A stretch of 64,000 bases of DNA from RHKX01 sp046330285 (GTDB taxonomy: Bacteria > Actinomycetota > Thermoleophilia > Solirubrobacterales > 70-9): the NCBI GenBank assembly GCA_046330285.1, contig JAXLSX010000001.1, positions 372,001 to 436,000 on the forward strand. Reading direction: 5' to 3'. Under the pieces are notes generated by a model. It ran no database searches. It was not told the DNA's origin and worked only from the letters and a program-made list of their open reading frames with translations. A program made the position numbers and the translations under genes. Shown in pieces: positions 41,297 to 48,562 of the stretch (its first letter is position 1; the number at the start of each line of letters is the position of its first letter).

Positions 41297-42229
41297 CTAG
41301 TTCGTGCCGCGTGCCGCGGCGAGGATCTCGCCGCCGGTGCGTTCCCACGGGCGACCGGCCTTGAGCGCGCCGAGGATCGCCTTCACCGAGGTCGCCCGGT
41401 TGAGCACGAAGAAGTGGATGCCGGGGGCGCCGGCGGCCAGGAGCTGTTCGCACTGACGTGACGCGTAGGCGATCCCGAAGGCGCGCTCGGCGTCGGGGTC
41501 GCCGTCGAGGGCGGCGAGCTGGGCGTCGAGGCGATCGGGGATCTTCGCGTCGCAGACACTGCAGAAGCGGTGGAGACCCTCGCGGGAGATGATCGGGAGG
41601 ATGCCGGGGATGATCGGCACCTCGATGTCGGCGTCCCGGACCTGCTCGACCCAGTCGAAGTAGACGGCGTTGTCGAAGAAGAGCTGGCTGATCAGGAACT
41701 CGGCACCGGCCTCGACCTTCTCGCGGAGGAAGGCGATGTCGGCCTCCGGGGAAGCTGCTTCCGGATGGACCTCGGGGTGGCAGGAGGCGCCGATGCCGAA
41801 GCGGGAGGAAGCCTTGCGGCCGCGGATGAAGGCGGCGAGCTCGGCGGAGCTGCGGAGGCCGCCGGGGGGAGGCGTGAAGTCGGCCACGCCGCGGGGCGGG
41901 TCGCCGCGGAGGGCGAGGATGTTCTCAATTCCGGCGTCGCCGAGCCGGTTGAGGATCGCGTCGAGCCCCTCGATCGTCTCGCCGACGACGCTGAGGTGGG
42001 CCATCGTCTCGATCCCGTAGTCGCGCTTGATCCGGGTCGTCATCTCGACCGTGCCCTCGCGGGTCGAGCCGGCGGCGCCGTACGTCACCGAGACGAAGCT
42101 CGGCTCGAGGCGGCTCAGATCCTCGACGCTCGCGAACAGCTCCGTGACGCCTTCGTCGGTCTTCGGGGGGAAGAACTCGAAGGAGAAACAGGGTTCCGTC
42201 GATGACGCGAGCAGGTCGGGGATCCGCAT
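41297..42229 (-). CDS. metF: 5,10-methylenetetrahydrofolate reductase
   Basis: 310-aa FAD TIM barrel that supplies methyl-tetrahydrofolate for methionine synthesis. Motifs are SFEFFPPKTDEG (catalytic Glu), VTYGAAGSTREGT, LALRGDPPRG and FLISQLFFDNAVYFDWV, with IIPGILPI later. The ATG at 42229 has TACGAT 7 nt upstream and no Shine-Dalgarno sequence, indicating a leaderless message. It diverges from a UGT-type glycosyltransferase gene 47 bp away. Confidence 0.96.
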   Translation of the reverse strand: MRIPDLLASSTEPCFSFEFFPPKTDEGVTELFASVEDLSRLEPSFVSVTYGAAGSTREGTVEMTTRIKRDYGIETMAHLSVVGETIEGLDAILNRLGDAGIENILALRGDPPRGVADFTPPPGGLRSSAELAAFIRGRKASSRFGIGASCHPEVHPEAASPEADIAFLREKVEAGAEFLISQLFFDNAVYFDWVEQVRDADIEVPIIPGILPIISREGLHRFCSVCDAKIPDRLDAQLAALDGDPDAERAFGIAYASRQCEQLLAAGAPGIHFFVLNRATSVKAILGALKAGRPWERTGGEILAAARGTN

Positions 42230-42236
42230 GCCGCAA

Positions 42237-42270
42237 ATCGTACGGACTGGGCGCGGGGATGATCTAGTGT
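42237..42270. promoter_or_regulatory. Divergent -10 boxes for metF and the UGT-type gene
   Basis: Minus-strand TACGAT (42237-42242) is 7 nt before the metF ATG. Plus-strand TAGTGT (42265-42270) is 6 nt before ATG 42277. The whole intergenic space is 47 bp, so the promoters must interleave. Confidence 0.45.
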
Positions 42271-42276
42271 GACCCC

Positions 42277-43581
42277 ATGGCCGCAGGGGTCGAACCGGGC
42301 AGCGAGGGGACGGTGGTCTTCTTCCCCGAGGGCGCGTTCGGCCCGACCAACAACTGCATCGGCATCGCCGACGTGATGCGACGCCGGGGCTGGCGCGTCG
42401 TCTTCATCGCCGAGGAGTCCTTCGCCGGGACGTTCACCGAGAAGGGATTCGAGGAGCGGCTGATGCGACTCGGGCCCGCGCCGGAGCAGGAAGAGGACGC
42501 GGGTCAGTTCTGGAAGGACTACATCCGCGATACCGCGCCTGTCTTCCGCAAGCCGACGATCGAGCAGCTCGAGGGCTTCATCGTCCCGACGTTCGAGGCG
42601 CTCGTCGAAGGCGCCCGCTACGTCGACGAGCGGCTGACCGAGATCATCGAGGAGGTCAGGCCGGACGTCATCGTCGAGGACAACGTCGTCTCGTTCCCGG
42701 CGCTTCCGGCCAGCGGCGTCCCGTGGGTGCGGATCGTCTCCTGCAACCCCGCCGAGGTGAAGGACCGTGACGTGCCACCGACCTTCTCGGGCTATCCGGT
42801 CGCCGACCGCGGCCGCTGGGACGAGTTCCGGGCCGAGTACGCGCGGGTGATCCGCCCCCTGTACGAGTCGTTCAACGAGTTCTGCCGCGAGCGGGGAGCG
42901 CCGCCGCTGCCGCCGCTGGAGTTGATGCACGACTCGCCCGACCTCGACCTCTGGCTCTACCCGGCGGCCGTCGACTACGCCCGCTTCGAGCCGCTGGCCG
43001 GGATCTGGCACAACCTCGAGTCGTGCGTCCGCTCGACCGACGAGCCGTGGGCGCTCCCCGAGGAGCTCGCGACAGGGGAAATGGCCGAGCGTCCACTCGT
43101 CTACCTGAGCCTCGGATCGCTGGGCTCCGGCGACGTCGAGCTGATGCGAAAGCTGATCTCCGAGCTCGCCGACGCTCCCTACCGGGTGGTCGTCTCGATG
43201 GGCCCGCAGCACGCCGAGCTCGAGCTCGCACCGAACATGACCGGAGCCGAGTTCCTGCCGCAGGTGTCGCTGCTGCCCGAGGTCGACCTGATCGTCACCC
43301 ACGGGGGCAACAACACGGTCACCGAGGGTCTCCACTTCGGCAAGCCGATGGTCGTGCTGCCGCTGTTCTGGGATCAGTACGACAACGCGCAGCGGATCGA
43401 CGAGACCGGCTTCGGTCGCCGCCTCGACACCTACGGCCACGAGGGGCCGGAGCTGATCGGGGCGATCGACGGCCTCCTCGCGGACGAGGCGCTCGCGAAA
43501 CGGCTGGAGAAGGTCTCCTCGCACCTGCGCGGGGTCCGCGGGACCGAGCGGGCCGCCGAGTTGATCGCGACGCTCGGGTAG
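42277..43581 (+). CDS. UDP-glycosyltransferase family (GT1) enzyme
   Basis: 434 aa, GT-B fold. The C-terminal signature THGGNNTVTEGLHFGKPMV followed by PLFWDQYDNAQRI is the donor-binding motif of macrolide/terpenoid/sterol-type GT1 enzymes. The N-terminal domain starts VVFFPEGAFGPTNNCIGIADVM. It may glycosylate a lipid or small metabolite. It has a leaderless-type start and is followed 32 bp later by the CDP-alcohol transferase. Confidence 0.9.
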   Translation: MAAGVEPGSEGTVVFFPEGAFGPTNNCIGIADVMRRRGWRVVFIAEESFAGTFTEKGFEERLMRLGPAPEQEEDAGQFWKDYIRDTAPVFRKPTIEQLEGFIVPTFEALVEGARYVDERLTEIIEEVRPDVIVEDNVVSFPALPASGVPWVRIVSCNPAEVKDRDVPPTFSGYPVADRGRWDEFRAEYARVIRPLYESFNEFCRERGAPPLPPLELMHDSPDLDLWLYPAAVDYARFEPLAGIWHNLESCVRSTDEPWALPEELATGEMAERPLVYLSLGSLGSGDVELMRKLISELADAPYRVVVSMGPQHAELELAPNMTGAEFLPQVSLLPEVDLIVTHGGNNTVTEGLHFGKPMVVLPLFWDQYDNAQRIDETGFGRRLDTYGHEGPELIGAIDGLLADEALAKRLEKVSSHLRGVRGTERAAELIATLG

Positions 43582-43613
43582 GAGACCGGGGGCGGGGGAG
43601 GAAGGCAGGGGGA

Positions 43614-44330
43614 ATGAGTCTCGACGAGCGCCAGAAGGCCGCGGTCAAAGCCGAGCGCGAGGAAAGCTTCCTGCTCGCGGTCCCGGAGAAGCGGTTCCTG
43701 CGCTGGGTGGCGGGCAAGCTGCCGCGCTGGATCCTTCCCGACGACATGACCGCGCTCGGGGTCGTCGCCGCGCTCGCGATCGCCGTCGCCTACCAGCTCT
43801 CCAACGACGGCAGCGGCTGGCTCTGGGCGGCGAGCGCCCTGCTGGTCGTCCAGTGGGTGGGCGACTCGCTCGACGGGACCCTCGCCCGCGTCCGCGGGAT
43901 CGAGCGACCGACCTACGGCTACTACCTCGACCACCTTGTCGACGCGATCGCCACCGCGGCGATCGGGATCGGCCTCGGGCTGAGCCCGTTCATGTTGCTC
44001 TCGGTCGGCACCCTGATCGTCGTCGCGTACCTGATCCTCTCGATCAACGTCTATCTCGAGAGCTTCGCCTTCAACCGGTTCAGCATCGGCTACGGCAAGA
44101 TCGGCCCGACGGAGATCCGGCTGATCCTGATCCTCCTCAACACCTTCCTGGCGCTCGACATCGTCGGCCTCGACTTCGACATCGCCGGGCTCGACCTGAC
44201 GGTCTTCGACGTCGTCGGCCTTGCGATCGCGGCGACGATGATCGTCCTGCTGTTGGGTCGCTCCTTCCGGAACCTCCGTGAGCTCGCCGAGCGCGAACCC
44301 GCGGCACCGCGCCACCCGCCCGCCGGCTAG
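43614..44330 (+). CDS. CDP-alcohol phosphatidyltransferase family protein
   Basis: About 238 aa from ATG 43614, with GGGGGA just upstream. The family motif is present as DSLDGTLARVRGIERP then GYYLDHLVDA (DG-x2-AR-x9-G-x3-D-x3-D). Five to six membrane helices follow. It would join a CDP-activated alcohol to an acceptor alcohol to make a phospholipid or related lipid; the head group cannot be told. The C-terminus is charged and its stop codon lies at the centre of a perfect palindrome. Confidence 0.88.
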   Translation: MSLDERQKAAVKAEREESFLLAVPEKRFLRWVAGKLPRWILPDDMTALGVVAALAIAVAYQLSNDGSGWLWAASALLVVQWVGDSLDGTLARVRGIERPTYGYYLDHLVDAIATAAIGIGLGLSPFMLLSVGTLIVVAYLILSINVYLESFAFNRFSIGYGKIGPTEIRLILILLNTFLALDIVGLDFDIAGLDLTVFDVVGLAIAATMIVLLLGRSFRNLRELAEREPAAPRHPPAG

Positions 44331-44339
44331 CCGGCGGGC
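44318..44339. repeat. Perfect 22-bp palindrome around a stop codon
   Basis: Two 11-bp arms (GCCCGCCGGCT and its complement) are directly adjacent, with the TAG of the CDP-alcohol transferase gene at the junction. As RNA it folds to a compact GC hairpin that could act as a terminator or protect the 3' end. The next gene's -10 box begins 6 bp later. Confidence 0.5.
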
Positions 44340-44344
44340 TGCCA

Positions 44345-44350
44345 TAGGGT
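44345..44350 (+). promoter_or_regulatory. -10 box TAGGGT for a leaderless gene
   Basis: TAGGGT ends 6 nt before GTG 44357, with no ribosome-binding site between. It is identical in sequence and spacing to the box before 40251. Confidence 0.4.
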
Positions 44351-44356
44351 GGTCGC

Positions 44357-45202
44357 GTGAAGTTCGGCCTCGCGATCTTCCCGACCGCCGAGACGATCCA
44401 GCCGGCCGCGATCGGCCGGCTCGCCGAGGTGCACGGGTTCGAGTCGCTCTGGTTCCCCGAGCACACCCACATCCCGGTCAGCCGCGACACGCCCTATCCG
44501 GGCGGCGGCGAGCTCCCCGACGAGTACAGCCGGATCTACGACCCGTTCGTCGCCCTGACCGCGGCGGCGGCCGCAACGGAGCGGCTGATCGTCGGTACCG
44601 GGATCTGCCTGATCGTCGAGCGTGACCCGATCACGACCGCGAAGGAGGTCGCGACCATCGATCGCGTCTCCGACGGCCGCTTCGTCTTCGGCGTCGGAGC
44701 CGGCTGGAACCGCGAGGAGATGGCCAACCACGGGACCGATCCGAAGACCCGGTTCTCGCTGATGGGCGAGCGGATCGAGGCGATGAAGGCGATCTGGACC
44801 GATGACGAGGCCGAGTTCCACGGTCGCCACGTCGACTTCGATCCGATCTGGTCGTGGCCGAAGCCGCTGCAGCAGCCGCACCCGCCGATCCTCGTCGGCG
44901 GCAACTCCGACGGCGCCCTCGATCGCGTCGTCGCGCTCGCCGACGGCTGGATCCCGAACCCCGAGACCCGGTTGAGCGAGTTGCCCGACAAGATCCGCGA
45001 CCTCCAGGAGCGGGCGGCGGCGGCGGGTCGCGAGCCGCTGCCGGTGACGTTCTACGCGGTCAAACCGGAGGCGGAGGCCCTGCGACGGTTCGCCGACGCC
45101 GGCGTCGATCGGGCCGTCTTCTACCTGCCATCGGGCCCGCCGGACCAGGTCGAGGCATACGTCGAGCACCTGGCCGGCCTCGCGGCGGCCTTCGATGTCT
45201 GA
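44357..45202 (+). CDS. LLM-class F420-dependent oxidoreductase
   Basis: 281-aa luciferase-like TIM barrel. Signatures include the FESLWFPEHTHIPVSRDTPYPGG block, VGTGICLIVERDPITTAKEVATID, GRFVFGVGAGWNREEM and HPPILVGGNS. Actinobacterial members of this type use coenzyme F420. The substrate is unknown. Its 3' end overlaps the next gene by 8 bp, so the pair is probably one operon. Confidence 0.9.
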   Translation: MKFGLAIFPTAETIQPAAIGRLAEVHGFESLWFPEHTHIPVSRDTPYPGGGELPDEYSRIYDPFVALTAAAAATERLIVGTGICLIVERDPITTAKEVATIDRVSDGRFVFGVGAGWNREEMANHGTDPKTRFSLMGERIEAMKAIWTDDEAEFHGRHVDFDPIWSWPKPLQQPHPPILVGGNSDGALDRVVALADGWIPNPETRLSELPDKIRDLQERAAAAGREPLPVTFYAVKPEAEALRRFADAGVDRAVFYLPSGPPDQVEAYVEHLAGLAAAFDV

Positions 45203-46292
45203 CGCCGCCGCGTTGGCCGCCGCCGGGTCGGCGGATCGCGAGCGGACCGGCCGCCTCGAGCCCGCACTGGTCGACGCGATGCGGGCCGAAGGGGTCTTCT
45301 CCGCTCTGGTGCCGGCGGCGCTCGGCGGTGGCGAGGTCTCGCCCGCCGAGCTGGTCGCGACTGTGGAGGAGCTCGCCGCGGCCGACGGCGCAGTCGGCTG
45401 GTGCGCGGGTGTCGGCGCGACCGCGGGACTCGCGGCCGCTTACCTGCCGGAGGCTGAGGCGAGTGAGTTGTTCGGCGACCCTCCCGCGATCGCGGCCGGC
45501 GTCTTCGCGCCGCGGGGAAAGCTCGAGCCGGCGGGGGAGGGGGCGTACCGGCTGACGGGCCGCTGGCCGCTCGCAAGCGGGATCACCCACGCGGAGGTGG
45601 TCGGCCTCGGTGCCGTCGACCCCGAACGCGGCCCGCTCTATGCGGTCGTTCCGCGCGGCGCCGTCGAGGTCGTCGAGACCTGGGACTCGCTCGGGTTGCG
45701 CGCGACGGGCAGCCACGACGTGTCGGTCGAGGGGCTCGAGGTCCCGGCGGCGCGGGTGGTCGACCTCGCCGGTGGCGATCCCACCGCGGAGGGACCGCTC
45801 TACGCGTTCCCGCTCTTCGGTCTGCTCGCGCTCTCGGTCTCGGCGGTCTGCACCGGCCTGGCGCTCGGTGCGCTGGTCGACCTGCGCGAGGTCGCCGCGG
45901 CGCGAACGCCGCTCGGCAGCCGCCGGGCGCTGGCAGAGCGCGGCACCGCCCAGGAGTCGGTCGCCTCAGCGGAGGCGTTGCTGCGGGCGGCCCGGTCCGG
46001 CGTCGATGCCGCGATCGCCACCGCCTGGTCGAAGGCGACCACCGGCGGACCGCTCAGCACCGAGGAGCGCCTCGGCCTTCGCCTGGCGGCGACGCACGCG
46101 GCCCGCGCCTCGGTCGACGTCGTCGACCTCGCCCACCGGCTCAGCGGTTCGGGCGGGCTCTACGCCGGCGCCGCCGAGCGCCGCCTCCGCGACGTCCACA
46201 CCGCGGCCCAGCACATGGTCGTGGCCCCGGCGACGTTCGAGCTGGCGGGCCGGATCCTCCTCGGCGTCCAGGAGGACGACCCGCAGCTCTGA
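45195..46292 (+). CDS. Acyl-CoA dehydrogenase/flavin hydroxylase family protein
   Basis: 365 aa. The N-terminal helical part (VDAMRAEGVFSALVPAALGGGEVSP), the middle beta domain (RLTGRWPLASGITHAEVV, WDSLGLRATGSHDVSVEG) and the C-terminal helices with HRLSGSGGLYAGAAERRLRDVHTAAQHMVV match the HsaA/HpaB-like branch of acyl-CoA dehydrogenases, which often act as flavin-dependent monooxygenases. No catalytic Glu of true dehydrogenases is obvious. Translational coupling with the LLM oxidoreductase suggests a joint pathway. Confidence 0.85.
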   Translation: MSDAAALAAAGSADRERTGRLEPALVDAMRAEGVFSALVPAALGGGEVSPAELVATVEELAAADGAVGWCAGVGATAGLAAAYLPEAEASELFGDPPAIAAGVFAPRGKLEPAGEGAYRLTGRWPLASGITHAEVVGLGAVDPERGPLYAVVPRGAVEVVETWDSLGLRATGSHDVSVEGLEVPAARVVDLAGGDPTAEGPLYAFPLFGLLALSVSAVCTGLALGALVDLREVAAARTPLGSRRALAERGTAQESVASAEALLRAARSGVDAAIATAWSKATTGGPLSTEERLGLRLAATHAARASVDVVDLAHRLSGSGGLYAGAAERRLRDVHTAAQHMVVAPATFELAGRILLGVQEDDPQL

Positions 46293-46350
46293 GTTAACCC
46301 CGGCGAAATGCTCCGGCTTCGCCGTCCGCTTCCGCCGGTCGGCGCGGCGT

Positions 46351-47886
46351 CTACCTCAGCTGGCGACGGAGGATCTTCCCCGATGCCGACTTCGGGATCT
46401 CCTCGATCCGCTCGAGGATCCTGATCTTCTTCTGCGGCGAGACTTTCTCGGCGACGAAGGCGAGGATCTCCTCGTCCTCGACGTCCTCCGAGCAGACGAT
46501 GAACGCCTTCGGCAGCTCGCCGGCCTCCTCGTCGGGAACGCCGATGACGGCACAGTCGGCGACCGCGGGATGGGTGATCAGGATCGCCTCGAGCTCGGCC
46601 GGCGGGACCTGGAAGCCCTTGTACTTGATCAGCTCCTTGAGGCGGTCGACGATCGCGAAGTAGCCGTCCTCGTCGATCTCGGCGACGTCGCCGGTGTGGA
46701 GCCAGCCGTCTTCGTCGATCGTGTGCTTCGTCGCGTCCTCGTTGTTGAGGTAGCCGGCCATCACCTGCGGTCCGCGGATAAGCAGCTCGCCGCGGGTGCC
46801 TTCCTCCCGGGTCTCGGGATCGACGACCCGGGTCTCGGTCCCGGGCACGGGGAAGCCGATCGTCCCGGGCTTGATCCGGTCGGGCTCGAGCGGCGAGACG
46901 TGGGTGACGGGGCTGGTCTCGGTCATCCCGTACCCCTGGATCGTCGGAACGTCGAGGCGCTTGGCGACCGCCTCCGACAGCTCCGGTCCGAGCGGAGCTG
47001 CGCCCGACATGATCAGCCGCAGGCTCGAAAGGTCGGCGCCGTCGACGGCCGGGTGCTTGGCGAGGGCCAGGGCGATCGGCGGCACGACGTTGGCGAGCGT
47101 GACCTTGTGCTCCTCGATCAGCGACAGGAACTGGTCGAGGTCGAATCGGGGCATCGTCACGACGGTCGCGCCGTTGCGGATCCCGAGGTTCATGATCACT
47201 GTCTGCCCGTAGATGTGGAAGAACGGCAGGACGCCGATCAGCACGTCGTCGGGCCCGATCTCGAACACCTCGTCGCACTGGAGGACGTTGGCGATCAGGT
47301 TGCGATGGGTGAGCATCACGCCCTTCGGCAGGCCGGTCGTACCGCTCGAGTAGGGGAGGACGGCGAGGTCGGTCGCGGGGTCGACGTCGATCTCGGGCGG
47401 GGCCGCGCCTTCGCCGAGCAGGTCGGCCAGTGTCGGCTCGTCACCCTCGGCCTCGCCGACGACCACGATGTCGGTGACGCCGGCGTGCTCGGCCGCCTTG
47501 CGGGCGGTGTCGAGGAACGCCTCGATCGTGAAGATCATCTTCGCCCCGGAGTCGCTGAGCTGGTGGCCGAGCTCGCTCTCGGTGTAGAGCGGGTTCGCGG
47601 TCGTGTTCGTCGCGCTCGCCCGGAGGACGCCGTGGAAGATCACCGCGTACTCGGGCAGGTTCGGCATGTAGATCGCGACGACGTCGCCGCGGCCGATCCC
47701 GCGCGCCGCGAGGGCGCCGGCGAGTGCCTCGACGAGGCCCTTGAACTGCGCGAAGCCGATCGCCCTTCCGGTCGGACCGTCGATCAGCGCCGGCTTGTCG
47801 CCGAGTTCCTCCGCGCGGGCGAGCGTGAAGGTCGCGAGATCGACGTCGGGGATCTCAGGCGCGGGCGCAGTCTCGGGCACGGTCAA
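46351..47886 (-). CDS. AMP-dependent acyl-CoA synthetase (4-coumarate-CoA ligase-like)
   Basis: 511 aa ANL-family enzyme. The P-loop is LPYSSGTTGLPKGVMLTHRNL, followed by GYGMTETSPV, the hinge region GWLHTGDVAEIDEDGYFAIVDRLKELIKYKGFQVPPAELE and the catalytic lysine in PKSASGKILRRQL. It activates a carboxylic acid with ATP and CoA. The preferred start is TTG 47886, preceded by GAGGAGGAGAG. It diverges from the arsR operon, so the operator there could also affect it. Confidence 0.93.
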   Translation of the reverse strand: MTVPETAPAPEIPDVDLATFTLARAEELGDKPALIDGPTGRAIGFAQFKGLVEALAGALAARGIGRGDVVAIYMPNLPEYAVIFHGVLRASATNTTANPLYTESELGHQLSDSGAKMIFTIEAFLDTARKAAEHAGVTDIVVVGEAEGDEPTLADLLGEGAAPPEIDVDPATDLAVLPYSSGTTGLPKGVMLTHRNLIANVLQCDEVFEIGPDDVLIGVLPFFHIYGQTVIMNLGIRNGATVVTMPRFDLDQFLSLIEEHKVTLANVVPPIALALAKHPAVDGADLSSLRLIMSGAAPLGPELSEAVAKRLDVPTIQGYGMTETSPVTHVSPLEPDRIKPGTIGFPVPGTETRVVDPETREEGTRGELLIRGPQVMAGYLNNEDATKHTIDEDGWLHTGDVAEIDEDGYFAIVDRLKELIKYKGFQVPPAELEAILITHPAVADCAVIGVPDEEAGELPKAFIVCSEDVEDEEILAFVAEKVSPQKKIRILERIEEIPKSASGKILRRQLR

Positions 47887-47927
47887 GGGTCTCTCCTCCT
47901 CGGTAGCGGGTCCGGAGCCTATCCGCC

Positions 47928-47956
47928 TTGCAATAACAACTAAACAGTTGTAGAGT
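47928..47956 (+). promoter_or_regulatory. Sigma70-type promoter of the arsR-DUF2892-MMPL operon
   Basis: TTGCAA (47928-47933) and TAGAGT (47951-47956) are separated by 17 bp. The predicted start near 47963 lies downstream of GTG 47955/47958, which rules those out as initiators and supports ATG 47991. Confidence 0.6.
47936..47951. promoter_or_regulatory. Predicted ArsR operator
   Basis: ACAACTAAACAGTTGT is a perfect 6-4-6 inverted repeat that fills the spacer between -35 and -10. Binding of the encoded repressor would block its own promoter. The same layout with a related core occurs at 55129-55144. Confidence 0.65.
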
Positions 47957-47990
47957 GGTGAAACGAACCGGCCACGAACACGGAGCCACG

Positions 47991-48329
47991 ATGGAACTTC
48001 CCCGCCCCATTCCCACCGACCTCGCCGAGATGATCGCCGCGCGGATGCGCGTGATCGGCGATCCGAACCGGATCCGCATCCTGGATCAGCTTCGCGACGG
48101 CGAGCTCTCGGTGACCACGATCACCGAGCGGCTCGAGATGACCCAGCAGAACGCCTCCAAGCACCTCGGCGTCCTCCTCGGCGCCGGCATCGTCGCCCGC
48201 CGCAAGGAGGGCACGACCTCGTACTACCGCGTCGCCGACGAAGGCGTTTTCGCCCTCTGCGAGCAGGTCTGCGGTGGCATCCAGGATCGCCTCTCCGAGC
48301 TCAACGACATGGTCGGAGGTGCGTCGTGA
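47991..48329 (+). CDS. ArsR/SmtB-family transcriptional repressor
   Basis: 112 aa. Winged-helix domain with MRVIGDPNRIRILDQLRDGELSV, ITERLEMTQQNASKHLGVLLGAGIV as recognition helix and RKEGTTSYYRVAD as wing. It has one cysteine pair region (ALCEQVC) that could sense metal or redox state. The start at ATG 47991 is favoured by a GGAG site 7 nt upstream and by the promoter position. It probably represses its own operon through the overlapping operator. GTGA overlap with the next gene. Confidence 0.9.
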   Translation: MELPRPIPTDLAEMIAARMRVIGDPNRIRILDQLRDGELSVTTITERLEMTQQNASKHLGVLLGAGIVARRKEGTTSYYRVADEGVFALCEQVCGGIQDRLSELNDMVGGAS

Positions 48330-48562
48330 GCGCCGCCTGCGAGACCGGGTCCGGCCGCTGGCCGCTGGAGCGAGTCCTCTTCGCGATCGCCGGAACCGTC
48401 GTCCTGATCTCGGCGGCCCTCGCCGCATTCGTGAGCCCCTGGTTCCTACTGCTGACGGCCTTCGTCGGCCTCAACCAGTGGCTCTTCGTCGCCTTCGGCG
48501 ACTGCCCGATGTCGCTTCTCCTCACCCACGTATTCCACCTCCGAAGGACCGTAACCCGATGA
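48326..48562 (+). CDS. DUF2892 (YgaP-like) small membrane protein
   Basis: 78 aa with two membrane helices. The second half, SPWFLLLTAFVGLNQWLFVAF followed by GDCPMSLLL, is the hallmark of the DUF2892 domain, found on YgaP rhodaneses and as a stand-alone protein beside ArsR repressors. It may help handle sulphur or thiol stress. Start and stop both overlap neighbours (GTGA and ATGA). Confidence 0.85.
   Translation: MSAACETGSGRWPLERVLFAIAGTVVLISAALAAFVSPWFLLLTAFVGLNQWLFVAFGDCPMSLLLTHVFHLRRTVTR

Noticed and set aside
45610..47943. 777-codon plus-strand frame over the acyl-CoA ligase
   Set aside because: It is the complement of a clear ANL enzyme and has no motifs.
47955..47990. GTG start for the first ArsR gene
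   Set aside because: The codon overlaps the -10 box and precedes the predicted transcript start; ATG 47991 has a ribosome-binding site.
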